Shown: positions 35,879-44,169 of the stretch, in pieces
Layout: the number at the start of each line of letters is the position of its first letter
How positions within the stretch are numbered: position 1 is the stretch's first letter
Notes under the pieces: generated by a model
Databases searched by the model: none
Told to the model about the DNA's origin: nothing
Seen by the model: only the letters and a program-made list of their open reading frames with translations
Made by a program: the position numbers and the translations under genes
From: Paenibacillus sp. FSL R5-0623
Lineage (GTDB): Bacteria > Bacillota > Bacilli > Paenibacillales > Paenibacillaceae
Length of the DNA stretch: 64,000 bases
Reading direction: 5' to 3'
Assembly: GCF_037974265.1 (NCBI RefSeq)
Contig: NZ_CP150233.1
Span: forward strand, 62,001-126,000

Positions 35879-35904
35879 CAATCCGTCATTTCTGAATGGC
35901 GGAT
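35879..35904 (+). terminator. probable terminator of serS
   Basis: AATCCGTCATT pairs with AATGGCGGATT (one G-U) around a four-base loop. The downstream T-content (GAGTGTTTTG) is modest. Confidence 0.55.
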
Positions 35905-35969
35905 TGGAGTGTTTTGTATAACGGAGGCAGTTGTCTGATACAGGATCATCATTTTTAATATAAAAAAGG

Positions 35970-35999
35970 TTGCATTATAATGTCGAGATGTGGTATGAT
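35970..35999 (+). promoter_or_regulatory. promoter of tRNA-Ser
   Basis: TTGCAT (35970-35975), 18-bp spacer, TATGAT (35994-35999), 35 bases ahead of the tRNA. Confidence 0.7.
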
Positions 36000-36034
36000 A
36001 CTTTTCGTGGCAAGTTTATAAAAGTTAATTCCCT

Positions 36035-36123
36035 GGAGAGGTACCGAAGCGGTCATAACGGGGCGGTCTTGAAAACCGTTAGGGGGCAACTCCACGTGGG
36101 TTCGAATCCCACCCTCTCCGCCA
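36035..36123 (+). tRNA. tRNA-Ser (anticodon UGA)
   Basis: An 89-base class II tRNA. The acceptor stem is GGAGAGG/CCTCTCC with an encoded GCCA end. The anticodon stem is CGGT/ACCG around CTTGAAA, with anticodon TGA. A long variable arm and the T-arm GTGGG-TTCGAAT-CCCAC are present. Confidence 0.97.
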
Positions 36124-36138
36124 TACTACACTTATAAC

Positions 36139-36172
36139 AAGGACTCGAGCGATCTCGCTCGGGTCCTTTTTT
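36139..36172 (+). terminator. intrinsic terminator of tRNA-Ser
   Basis: AAGGACTCGAGCG pairs with CGCTCGGGTCCTT around ATCT, followed by six T. Confidence 0.9.
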
Positions 36173-36315
36173 GCGTTGTGAGTTTGTTAAACGTAGTGAG
36201 TATACAGGTTGGTGACTGATGTATACGTTGCACAGTAAAACGTTATATTTGGAATGAGGTTAATATGTATAAAAACATCCTCATCGCCGCACTTTATAGG
36301 AGTGGAGGTGGTAAG

Positions 36316-36654
36316 ATGAACCGCGAGTTAAACATCGATCAGACAGAGCTTGTAGGGGCTTGGCAAGAACGTTTGCCTCAAGTCCTGAATGTTGGAGACC
36401 AGGCTCAGGTAATGGCCGATGATGCCGATCAGCAGGCGATTCGGATACACATTGCTACAGCAGGGCACGAGATGTACTCTTTTGATTTCAAATGTGCATA
36501 TGTCGATTCCCGTGAAGTCAGCGTACAGCTGATTGATGTGGAACGGGATGGACGAACGACGGATGAGCGTACAGAACCGATTCAGGAACTGGCTCACGAT
36601 TATACACGGCACATTCATGAATGCGCCCAGTCGTTACAATCCCAGACGAGATAA
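36316..36654 (+). CDS. conserved hypothetical protein, 112 aa
   Basis: A soluble acidic protein of 112 aa beginning MNRELNIDQTELVGAWQERL. There is no signal peptide, membrane segment or metal motif. It has alternating strands (QAIRIHIATAGHEMYSFDFKC, VSVQLIDVERDG) and a C-terminal helix with His/Glu. ATG 36316 follows GGAGGTGG. I do not recognise the family. It heads a run of three small genes ending in the spore protein sspP, so a sporulation context is plausible but unproven. Confidence 0.7.
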   Translation: MNRELNIDQTELVGAWQERLPQVLNVGDQAQVMADDADQQAIRIHIATAGHEMYSFDFKCAYVDSREVSVQLIDVERDGRTTDERTEPIQELAHDYTRHIHECAQSLQSQTR

Positions 36655-36683
36655 TAGCCTGAAATCTGAAGGAGTGAACTCAA

Positions 36684-36860
36684 TTGACTAAAGCCAAAGC
36701 GGGAGTAGACAAAAACCTGCAAAATGTAGTCGATGATCTGGAGCAGCCTGCCGTAAACAGTCATCATGCCCAGCAAATTCAGCAAGATATCAATGATCGC
36801 CGTCATCAGGATGCACTGAATCATGACAAAACGGAAGATAGGGACCCATCCCATTCCTAA
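36684..36860 (+). CDS. small hydrophilic protein, 58 aa
   Basis: TTG 36684, eight bases after GAAGGAG, opens a 58-codon frame rich in Asp, Gln, His and Asn (MTKAKAGVDKNLQNVVDDLE...), ending DPSHS. It is highly polar, with no hydrophobic core, and is probably unfolded in solution, like many minor small acid-soluble spore proteins. No family is recognised. It lies between a 112-aa gene and sspP with tight spacing, as in a small operon. Confidence 0.55.
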   Translation: MTKAKAGVDKNLQNVVDDLEQPAVNSHHAQQIQQDINDRRHQDALNHDKTEDRDPSHS

Positions 36861-36881
36861 CAATGATGAGGGGGCAATAAT

Positions 36882-37034
36882 ATGAGCAAACCAAAGACAA
36901 TTCCCGTACCGGAAGCGCAAGCATCCGAACAGCATCGTCATTCATCCAAACGCTCTTCCATGCAGGAACCATTATCCGGTTCCAAAAAAGTAAAAAATCA
37001 AAATCATGTGGATCATTTGAATCCCCAAGGTTAA
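36882..37034 (+). CDS. sspP: small acid-soluble spore protein P
   Basis: A 50-aa polar protein whose middle, QEPLSGSKKVKNQNH, matches the signature of the SspP (SASP P, formerly CotL) family, which in B. subtilis reads PEPLSGSKKVKNRNH. ATG 36882 follows GAGGGGGC. SspP is a minor spore-core protein made in the forespore under sigma-G. A forespore promoter was not identified here. It is too short for most gene finders and easy to miss. Confidence 0.82.
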   Translation: MSKPKTIPVPEAQASEQHRHSSKRSSMQEPLSGSKKVKNQNHVDHLNPQG

Positions 37035-37050
37035 TAGAAGAAACAGATTC

Positions 37051-37090
37051 ACGCAAAAGTCCCTTGTTACCAAACAGGGGGCTTTTGCGT
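37051..37090 (+). terminator. hairpin terminator after sspP
   Basis: ACGCAAAAG pairs with CTTTTGCGT, extended by CCCTTGTT against AACAGGGG-type bases. There is no clean T-run beyond the stem. Confidence 0.6.
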
Positions 37091-37269
37091 ATTCATACAT
37101 ATATAAAGACAAGGACATGCTTATTCCCAAAGCTGACATAGGTCTTTGTAGCCATTTTAAAGAGGAAAGATCACATTTTTCCCAAATTAGGTTTCGGTAT
37201 CTGGCGATATGGTATATCATTGATATTGAATTACTTTTTTTTGGGGTTATCACGAGAGGAGAGAAACAA

Positions 37270-38364
37270 ATGACTAAACGTATGGGGGCGCTTCTTCTTA
37301 CGTTGCTGTTGACCGTATCTATGGCATTGACAGCATGTAGCAGCAAGCAGGAACCAAAAGAGGCATTGAAGACGGCTGCGGCCAATGCTTCCAAACTGAC
37401 TTCGTATGAAATGAGTTCCAACTTCACTATTAATGAATTGAGCTATAAACCTGGGGATGCTTCACAAACGGATCCGACCATGACTCAGTTTATGAGCATG
37501 CTGAAGGATGCTCAGTTGAATGTAACAGGTGTATACCAAAGTGAGCCAATGCAGACAGAGATGACTCTTGGCATCGAGCTTAAAGGCGACATGGGTATGA
37601 CCTTTAACATTCCAATGGTGATGACGGCAGAGAAACTGTATGTGAAAGTGCCGAATATTCCATTCTTCCCGATTCCGGAGAATGTTGTTAACAAGTTCCT
37701 GGAGCTGGATCTGAAAGAACTGGCTGAGCAAGAGGGTACAGAATGGAACCCAGATGCTATGGACGCAGCCAAAACGCAAAAGCTGAGCAACGAAGTCATG
37801 GATGCAGTGCTGAGCGAGTACGATCAAGCTAAATTCTTCAAAAATCTAGACACCAAAGATGCACAACTTCCTGAAGGTGTAGATGCGAAGCAGGTTGTAC
37901 AATTCTCGGTGAATAATGACAATGTTAAAGAAGCAGTTACTGTACTGGTAACAAAAGCTATGCCTAAAGTATTGGATATTCTGTCCAAAGAGGAATATCG
38001 TGAAATGCTGCAAATGGATCAGGCTGATATCGACAAAGCTAAAGAAGATTTGAAAATCACTGAAGCAGATCAGGCTGAAATGGCTAAAGACTTGGATAAA
38101 TTGAAAGATGTTCTGACAATCAACCAATTCAACATCGATTTCGCATTGGACAAAAACGACTTCCCTGTATATCAAAAGATGGTCGCTGATCTACTGATCA
38201 AGCCAGAAGGTACAAAAGACGAAGTGAAATTGGCATTTACCGGTTCCAATACGTACACCAAAATTAACGAAAAAGCAGCATTCAAAATCAACATCCCTAC
38301 TGGCGATGACGTAATTACTATGCAAGAGTTCGAAGAACTGATGAACGCTTCATACGGATACTAA
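37270..38364 (+). CDS. secreted lipoprotein of unknown function
   Basis: A 364-aa protein with a lipoprotein signal peptide (KRMGALLLTLLLTVSMALTAC, lipid-modified Cys at the LTAC lipobox). A mature domain of alternating beta-rich and helical parts rich in Lys/Asp/Glu follows. Repeated EMSSNF/TINELSY and ELKGDMGMTFNIPMVM-like strands suggest a LolA/LppX-like ligand-binding fold, but I cannot assign it. ATG 37270 follows GAGAGGAGAG; longer frames upstream lack a signal. It is a single gene with its own terminator. Confidence 0.8.
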   Translation: MTKRMGALLLTLLLTVSMALTACSSKQEPKEALKTAAANASKLTSYEMSSNFTINELSYKPGDASQTDPTMTQFMSMLKDAQLNVTGVYQSEPMQTEMTLGIELKGDMGMTFNIPMVMTAEKLYVKVPNIPFFPIPENVVNKFLELDLKELAEQEGTEWNPDAMDAAKTQKLSNEVMDAVLSEYDQAKFFKNLDTKDAQLPEGVDAKQVVQFSVNNDNVKEAVTVLVTKAMPKVLDILSKEEYREMLQMDQADIDKAKEDLKITEADQAEMAKDLDKLKDVLTINQFNIDFALDKNDFPVYQKMVADLLIKPEGTKDEVKLAFTGSNTYTKINEKAAFKINIPTGDDVITMQEFEELMNASYGY

Positions 38365-38377
38365 TCTCGCTGAGTTC

Positions 38378-38438
38378 AAACCGTCTGTGATTCAAGTGAA
38401 GGATGCCTTCCTTCCGCTTGGATACAGGCGGTTTTTTT
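38378..38438 (+). terminator. intrinsic terminator of the lipoprotein gene
   Basis: AAACCGTCTGT pairs with ACAGGCGGTTT outside CAAGTGAAGGA/TCCTTCCGCTTG, followed by seven T. Confidence 0.88.
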
Positions 38439-38515
38439 GTTACACAGCGTAAGAGGGGATATCCACAAAATAATTGATCTTTGATGTTGAATCGTGGCTG
38501 GTGATTTATACAAAT

Positions 38516-38557
38516 AAAACCGCACTCTCTCCTACATAACTAGGTTAGTGCGGTTTT
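38516..38557 (-). terminator. terminator of the minus-strand acetyltransferase
   Basis: AAAACCGCACT pairs with AGTGCGGTTTT. Read on the minus strand it ends in TTTTATTT. It can stop transcription from both sides. Confidence 0.8.
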
Positions 38558-38624
38558 GAATATTATATTTGTATATTGTTGAATTGGAAATACAGACAGC
38601 TTTGTGTGGGAACTTCAAAATTAA

Positions 38625-39194
38625 TTAATTCGCAAGTTCGTCCAAGTCTTCAGCAAGTACAGCATAGATCTGATGATCCTGATATTTGCCGTTGATCTTG
38701 AGGTATTTGCGAGCAGTACCTTCAAACTGGAATCCATTCTTCTCCAGTACGCGCTGTGAACCTTTGTTGGAGGGTAATACCGCAGCCTGAACCCGATTTA
38801 ACTTCAGCGCACGGAAACCATAAGCTACGGCCAGTTTAACCGCTGCTGTCATTCGTCCGCCGCCCTGATAATCCGGATGTATAAAGTAACCCATATCAGC
38901 ATAATTGGCAACGCCCAGTACGACATTGTTGATACTTACTTGTCCAATCAGCAGACTGTCTTTAATGGTATAGATTCCAAATTGATATCCTGTACCTTCT
39001 TCTGCTGCCTTGACCCGATCCTCAATCCGCCGAGTCTGAGCATCCAGTGTATAGAATTCATCGTCTCGCACGGGTTCTACAGCCTGGTATGGGACGCGTG
39101 TGACCTTAATCAGGTCCAGATAGGACTGTGTATCCTGGGGTGTGAGCAACCGAAGGCTTATGCCGTGGGCTGTATCATAGAGTGTTAGTGCCAT
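38625..39194 (-). CDS. GNAT family N-acetyltransferase (RimJ/RimL type)
   Basis: A 189-aa acetyltransferase. The acetyl-CoA site is near HPDYQGGGRMTAAVKLAVAYGF (residues about 108-130). The RimL-type C-terminal half has LNRVQAAVLPSNKGSQRVLEKNGFQFEG. It probably acetylates a protein N-terminus or a small amine; the substrate cannot be told from sequence. The ATG follows AAAGGAAG. It lies 49 bases downstream of tadA on the same strand, so the two may be cotranscribed. Confidence 0.88.
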   Translation of the reverse strand: MALTLYDTAHGISLRLLTPQDTQSYLDLIKVTRVPYQAVEPVRDDEFYTLDAQTRRIEDRVKAAEEGTGYQFGIYTIKDSLLIGQVSINNVVLGVANYADMGYFIHPDYQGGGRMTAAVKLAVAYGFRALKLNRVQAAVLPSNKGSQRVLEKNGFQFEGTARKYLKINGKYQDHQIYAVLAEDLDELAN

Positions 39195-39243
39195 TACAGC
39201 ACACTTCCTTTCTAATTGGAATGTTGATATTCAATGATTAGTG

Positions 39244-39744
39244 TTATTTTTTACGCAGACGTCTGAAAAATTGAGTTAGCATCGTGGAGCATTCAGGCTG
39301 GAGGATATCCGGGATCACCTCGGTGCGATGGTTAAAACGAGGCTCCTGTAGCAGGTTCATCAGTGTACCTGCACAGCCTGCCTTGGGATCAGCCGTACCA
39401 TAGATTACGCGGGGGACCCTGGATTGCACAATTGCACCTGCACACATCGGACAAGGTTCCAGTGTGACGTACAGAGAACAATCCAACAAACGCCAAGCTC
39501 CAATGGTCTCGCTGGCCTGACGAATAGCCACCATCTCTGCATGGGCAGTGGAATCCAGTGTAGTTTCACGCAGATTGTATCCCCGACCGATAACTTGGTT
39601 ATTTTGTACGATTACAGCTCCAATCGGCACTTCCCCAAGAGCCTCAGCTTTGTAGGCCTCGGCAATGGCCTCCCGCATCCAGTGCTCATGTTGAGCCTCC
39701 TCAGATAAATTCCCAAGATCGGGCTGGAGAGAATGGTCAGTCAT
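39244..39744 (-). CDS. tadA: tRNA-specific adenosine deaminase
   Basis: TadA converts A34 of tRNA-Arg(ACG) to inosine and is usually essential. The zinc-dependent deaminase motifs are H68-A-E70 (STAHAEM) and C98-PM-C101 (LEPCPMCAGAIV). At 166 aa it has a slightly extended polar N-terminus. In B. subtilis tadA (yaaJ) is also near serS and the origin. The intergenic region upstream of it (39745-40076) carries the DnaA-box cluster. Confidence 0.95.
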   Translation of the reverse strand: MTDHSLQPDLGNLSEEAQHEHWMREAIAEAYKAEALGEVPIGAVIVQNNQVIGRGYNLRETTLDSTAHAEMVAIRQASETIGAWRLLDCSLYVTLEPCPMCAGAIVQSRVPRVIYGTADPKAGCAGTLMNLLQEPRFNHRTEVIPDILQPECSTMLTQFFRRLRKK

Positions 39745-39818
39745 TACTATATAACTCCTTCCAAAATCGTTTATTCAGCGAACAAGTATTCGGGTTGTTA
39801 ACATGTTGTGTATAGAAT

Positions 39819-39888
39819 TGTGGATAACCGTGCAGTTGCTCACATAGTTATAAACAAACTATCCACAAGCCTGTGGGTATGTGGATAA
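39819..39888. other. cluster of DnaA boxes
   Basis: Two perfect boxes TGTGGATAA (39819-39827 and 39880-39888) lie here. There is also an inverted box one base off consensus (CTATCCACA, 39859-39867) and a weaker TGTGGGTAT (39872-39880). All four are within 70 bp of an A+T-rich intergenic region, between divergent tadA and a sporulation-type histidine kinase gene. DnaA-box clusters outside oriC act in Firmicutes as DnaA-controlled promoters or DnaA titration sites. Confidence 0.65.
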
Positions 39889-40076
39889 ATATAGTGATTC
39901 ATTTCATTGTAGAGTTCGAAAATGCAAAAAACAACGAATTTCGAGCTTTTCAATCATTCGGTAACTTTTGGGCACAGGTCAATTATCCTTTTCAAAAAGA
40001 CATACAAGCGTTATGATGGAGATAGGTTTTGCCATATATCGCCAGAGGGTACAAGCCGAGAGGTGAACAAAAAAAC

Positions 40077-42416
40077 TTGTCTATTAAAACGAAATTATCC
40101 ATGATTATGTCGTGCTCAGTGCTCGTTATTTTAGTGTTGAATATCGCACTGAGTTATTATACTACAGAAGAGAATCTGAGGCAGGACAGTGAAAACAAGA
40201 TGGTGCTCACTGCAAAGCAGATTGCAATTGCTGTCGAACAGAATCAATACAGTTCGGATTATGTAAAACGGCAGATTGGAAACAATCTGTGGCTTGCTGC
40301 TGTCATGGCAGCGGAAGAATTGGACCCGGATATTAATAATATCACAAATGAAGAACTTGTACGCTTGAGCCAAAAGGTCGGCGTCTCACATATATCGTTA
40401 ATGGAGCAGACGGATGATGACATCGTTGTTAGCCGCTCTTCGGATCCGAGAGAAATCGGGCTGTCCACCAAATCCATGACCTATTGGTATCAGGCCTTTA
40501 AGCAGTTGTTTGAAAAACAGCAGGTGACGATTCCCCAAGGGCAGAAGTTGGAGCATTTCTGGTCAGATGGATTCGAATATTCAACCTCCAGTCCTTCGGA
40601 TATTGATATCTGGGGTTACTACCATGATGGAAAGAGAAACTACATAATCAATCCTTTCTATAATAATACGGAAGTTGATGACTATGTGAAAATCTCTAGT
40701 CCGGATGAGATTTTAAATAAAATTCGTGAGGTCAATCCCTCCATTCTGGAGATTACAGGCATCAATCCGTTGACTTTTGGCAGCCCGAACATGGGCGATG
40801 ACGGAAGAGATTCGAACTTTAGCAAGTTGAATAACAGACCGATTCGTTTTGGTACATACCAGTATGGTTCTACGGATGAGGATCATCGTGCTGTGGTGCG
40901 CGCCATTCGAACAGGGCAAAATGTATCTTTTGTCAGTGAAACGCACGAACAGAAGGTATTGAAGAGTTTTATTCCCATATTCACACCCAATCAGTCTTCC
41001 TATGTGATCAGTATTGTCATGGACTATAAGCAAATATCCTCCATGGTATCTGAGCAGTTGGTGAGCCATGCCTCCATATCGTTGGTTCTTCTGGAGATCG
41101 TGATCTTTGGCAGCTATCTGCTCGCAGGGTATATTACGCGTCCGATCCAATCCATACTGGGCAAAGTGAATGATGTAGCGGAAGGTCACTTTGATTTCCG
41201 TCTGAAAGTAAGGAGGAAGGATGAGCTGGGCCAACTGGCCAATCGTATTAATGCCATGATTCGTAATTTGGGCCATTATACGAGCCGTCTGAAACAGATG
41301 TATGAAGAGAATCGGGCGGTGAAAGAACATCTGGAGTCCATTATCAATCAGACAGCGGATGCCATTCACATTACGGATCTTGAAGGAAAAGTGCTTCGGG
41401 TTAACCGGGCATTTGAACAATTATATGGCTTTCGAAGTCGTGAGGTGGAAGGTCGTAATCTGAAGATCATCCCGCCAGAGGCAGAAGAAGAAATGAAACG
41501 TCAGCATGCCCAACTCGTTGAAGGGATGTCCATTACGTCCAACGAAACCACCTGGATGAAGAAAGACGGGACCCGAGTAGAGGTCAGTGTTAGTACGGCT
41601 CCGGTACGAGACGAGGCTGGAGAGATTACCGCGCTCATTAGTGTCTCCAGGGACATTACAAGTCGTAATCGGATGGAAGAACTGCTCAGACGTTCTGAGA
41701 AGCTAACAACCGTGGGCCAGCTTGCAGCAGGTGTGGCACATGAGATTCGTAATCCACTGACCACGCTGCGCGGATTCCTACAGTTACAGCAAGAGAGCAA
41801 CAAGCTGAATCATCGTCATCTGGATCTGATGTTATCGGAGCTGGATCGAATCAACCTTATTGTCGGTGAATTTCTGATTTTGGCGAAACCGCAGGCGGTT
41901 CATTTTCAGAATCGGGATATTCGTTTTATTCTTGGCGATGTCATCTCGTTACTGGATAGTCAGGCGCATCTGCATGGTGTAGAATTTGTACTGCGTGCCT
42001 CATCCGATTCAGCTATGGTACACTGTGAAGAGAACCAGTTGAAGCAGGTATTCATCAATTTGCTGAAAAATGGTATGGAGGCCATGCCAAATGGAGGAAG
42101 CATCCATATCAAGCTCAAGCATGACGAGCAGTCGAAACGCGTCAGAATTGAGATCAGGGATGAAGGCATTGGTATCCCGGAAGAGATGATGCCCAAGCTT
42201 GGGGAGCCTTTCTTTACGAATAAAGAGTCTGGGACAGGGCTTGGCCTGATGGTCAGTCAGCGCATTATTCAATCACATAAGGGCATGATGGATATTAAAA
42301 GCATCTTGAACAAGGGAACAACGGTTATCATTGAACTGCCTGCATCCGAGCAACAACCGGAAGTTATTGAGGTAGATCAGGTAACGGATGAACCATTTAC
42401 AGATGAAGAGAAATAG
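40077..42416 (+). CDS. sporulation-type PAS histidine kinase
   Basis: A membrane sensor kinase of about 779 aa from TTG 40077 (after AGAGGTGA); TTG 40029 is an alternative. Layout: TM1 about residues 9-27, an extracytoplasmic sensor of about 300 residues, TM2 near 333-352, HAMP, then a coiled segment. A PAS domain follows near 417-540 (INQTADAIHITDLEGKVLRV), then HisKA with H555 in GVAHEIRNPLTTLRGFLQL and HATPase_c with an N box near 663 and GTGLGLMVS. The HisKA motif is that of phosphorelay kinases (KinA-KinE) that feed Spo0F/Spo0A. No response regulator is adjacent, which also fits an orphan phosphorelay kinase. The ligand is unknown. Confidence 0.87.
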   Translation: MSIKTKLSMIMSCSVLVILVLNIALSYYTTEENLRQDSENKMVLTAKQIAIAVEQNQYSSDYVKRQIGNNLWLAAVMAAEELDPDINNITNEELVRLSQKVGVSHISLMEQTDDDIVVSRSSDPREIGLSTKSMTYWYQAFKQLFEKQQVTIPQGQKLEHFWSDGFEYSTSSPSDIDIWGYYHDGKRNYIINPFYNNTEVDDYVKISSPDEILNKIREVNPSILEITGINPLTFGSPNMGDDGRDSNFSKLNNRPIRFGTYQYGSTDEDHRAVVRAIRTGQNVSFVSETHEQKVLKSFIPIFTPNQSSYVISIVMDYKQISSMVSEQLVSHASISLVLLEIVIFGSYLLAGYITRPIQSILGKVNDVAEGHFDFRLKVRRKDELGQLANRINAMIRNLGHYTSRLKQMYEENRAVKEHLESIINQTADAIHITDLEGKVLRVNRAFEQLYGFRSREVEGRNLKIIPPEAEEEMKRQHAQLVEGMSITSNETTWMKKDGTRVEVSVSTAPVRDEAGEITALISVSRDITSRNRMEELLRRSEKLTTVGQLAAGVAHEIRNPLTTLRGFLQLQQESNKLNHRHLDLMLSELDRINLIVGEFLILAKPQAVHFQNRDIRFILGDVISLLDSQAHLHGVEFVLRASSDSAMVHCEENQLKQVFINLLKNGMEAMPNGGSIHIKLKHDEQSKRVRIEIRDEGIGIPEEMMPKLGEPFFTNKESGTGLGLMVSQRIIQSHKGMMDIKSILNKGTTVIIELPASEQQPEVIEVDQVTDEPFTDEEK

Positions 42417-42434
42417 ATGAGGTGAGATTACCTT

Positions 42435-43136
42435 TTGCGTATTAATAAATTTATTAGTGAAACAGGTTACTGCTCCCGGCGCGAAGCAGATAAGTTGGTG
42501 GATAGTGGTCAGGTAACCATTAATGGGGTTAAGGCTGAACTGGGCAGTCAGGCAGAAGAAGGCGACGATGTACGAATCAACGGCAAGCCAATCAAGGAAA
42601 AGAGAAAACACGTATATATCGCGCTGAATAAACCGATCGGGATCACAAGCACAACCGAGCAGCATATTCAGGGCAATATCGTTGATTTTGTCGGACACGA
42701 TGAACGTATCTTTCCAATTGGGCGCCTGGATAAGGACTCAGAAGGTTTGATCCTGATGACCAATGATGGTGATATCGTTAACCGGATTCTTAGATCAGAA
42801 GGACGCCATGAGAAAGAGTATATCGTTACTGTTGATCGATCTGTAACCCCGAGTTTCCTTAGAGGTATGAGCACTGGGGTGAAAATCCTGGGTGAAATGA
42901 CCCTGCCTTGTACAGTGACCCGGATGACGGATCGAGTATTCCGTATCATCCTTACTGAAGGAAAGAACCGTCAGATTCGGCGGATGTGTAGTGCCTTTGG
43001 CTACGAGGTTCGTAAGTTGAAGCGTATTCGGATCATGAACATTCACCTTGGAGAAATGGCGACAGGTTCTTGGAGAGAGCTTACCGCTGCTGAAAAAGCA
43101 GAGCTGGGCGGTCTGTTGGACTATTCACTGGAATAG
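42435..43136 (+). CDS. rluF: 23S rRNA pseudouridine synthase, RluF type
   Basis: A 233-aa pseudouridine synthase of the RsuA family. An N-terminal S4 RNA-binding domain (RINKFISETGYCSRREADKLV) precedes the catalytic domain, with the Asp at D99 in PIGRLDKDSEGL. RluF-like strings are IALNKPIGITSTTE and GNIVDFVGHDERIFP, which point to the RluF/YjbC subgroup rather than RluB. The start is TTG 42435 after AGGTGAGATT. It follows the kinase by 18 bases and may be cotranscribed with it. Confidence 0.9.
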   Translation: MRINKFISETGYCSRREADKLVDSGQVTINGVKAELGSQAEEGDDVRINGKPIKEKRKHVYIALNKPIGITSTTEQHIQGNIVDFVGHDERIFPIGRLDKDSEGLILMTNDGDIVNRILRSEGRHEKEYIVTVDRSVTPSFLRGMSTGVKILGEMTLPCTVTRMTDRVFRIILTEGKNRQIRRMCSAFGYEVRKLKRIRIMNIHLGEMATGSWRELTAAEKAELGGLLDYSLE

Positions 43137-43165
43137 ATGATTTGACTTTGACTATTTAACCGACT

Positions 43166-43202
43166 AAAGCTCTGCTTTCCGAAAAGGAGCGCAGGGCTTT
43201 TT
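43166..43202 (+). terminator. terminator of rluF
   Basis: AAAGCTCTGC..TCC pairs with GGA..GCAGGGCTTT, followed by TTT. Confidence 0.75.
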
Positions 43203-43287
43203 GGTATAGGGTCGATGATGACAGGTGAATCTTCGCAAATAGTGTGAAAAAGTGTAGAGATAAACCAAAGCATAAGCATTATATAAA

Positions 43288-43331
43288 CCAAAAAGGCCGT
43301 TCTCCTTGTACCTGGAGAACGGTCTTTGGTT
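43288..43331 (-). terminator. terminator of motAB
   Basis: AAGGCCGTTCTCC pairs with GGAGAACGGTCTT around an 8-base loop. On the minus strand it ends in TTTTTGG, just after the motB stop. Confidence 0.85.
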
Positions 43332-43350
43332 AATGAATCGCTGCAGGCCT

Positions 43351-44169
43351 CTAGTTTCCTTCGCCAACGGCTTTTACATTTGTATTGTTACTTTGATACT
43401 TCCGAATGATAGATACCTCTACACGGCGATTCTGTGCCCGTCCGGTATTGGTGTCATTGCTGGCAATCGGGTGATACTCTCCATAACCACTTGGTGTGAA
43501 TTTGGAAGGGTCCAATTGCGAGTTCAGCAACAGGATTTTCAGGAAGTTGAGCGCACGATCTGCGCTTAGATCCCAGTTATCCTTATATTGGTTGTTCGAA
43601 ATGGGAATATTATCGGTATGACCGGATACAACCACTTCATATTCAGGGAACTCCTGCAGCATACTTGAGATTGCTTTGGCCAGGGATCGTGATTCAGGCT
43701 TCACATCTGCTCGGCCTGAGGAGAACAGGGCGTTATCACTGATGGTGATCTTCAATTCAGACTGATTCAGCTTGGTGTTCAGCTGGTCCGAGAGCCCGTT
43801 CTTCGAGATATATTTGTCGAGTCGCTCTTTGAGTTTCTCCAGGTCTTCTTGTTCTTTCTTAGCCATCTGTGCATCTGTAATCTGAGCTGGTGTTTTCTTG
43901 GTGATTTCTGTAGGTTCCTGTTTGTTCTTACCCAAATCAGCACCTGGCGTATCCGGATTCATGGACGAATGGTCCAGAATTCCGGAACCTCCATTTAATG
44001 CACTGTTTAGTGCGGAAGCCATCTGCTCAAACTTAGCTGCATCGATTGAACTCATGCCGAACAATACAATAAACAGAGCGAGCAACAAGGTCATCAAGTC
44101 GGAATAGGGGAGCAACCAGCTCTCGTCTATATGCTCTTCATGTGGTTCGTGCTTCTTAGCCTTTTTCAC
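43351..44169 (-). CDS. motB: flagellar motor stator protein MotB
   Basis: MotB forms the stator with MotA and anchors it to peptidoglycan. The single transmembrane helix carries the proton-binding D24 in PYSDLMTLLLALFIVLF. A Lys/Glu-rich linker follows, then a C-terminal OmpA-like peptidoglycan-binding domain (VVSGHTDNIPIS, NWDLSADRALNFL). The 272 aa match the family. It overlaps motA by 14 bases. The residues are those of a proton-type motor (MotB rather than sodium-type MotS), judged by similarity only. Confidence 0.94.
   Translation of the reverse strand: MKKAKKHEPHEEHIDESWLLPYSDLMTLLLALFIVLFGMSSIDAAKFEQMASALNSALNGGSGILDHSSMNPDTPGADLGKNKQEPTEITKKTPAQITDAQMAKKEQEDLEKLKERLDKYISKNGLSDQLNTKLNQSELKITISDNALFSSGRADVKPESRSLAKAISSMLQEFPEYEVVVSGHTDNIPISNNQYKDNWDLSADRALNFLKILLLNSQLDPSKFTPSGYGEYHPIASNDTNTGRAQNRRVEVSIIRKYQSNNTNVKAVGEGN

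Noticed and set aside
39819..39888. DnaA-box cluster as the chromosomal origin
   Set aside because: No dnaA or dnaN gene and no clear AT-rich unwinding repeats lie beside it; a secondary cluster fits better.
39922..40104. 60-codon frame ahead of the histidine kinase
   Set aside because: No ribosome-binding site, and it overlaps the kinase promoter and start region.
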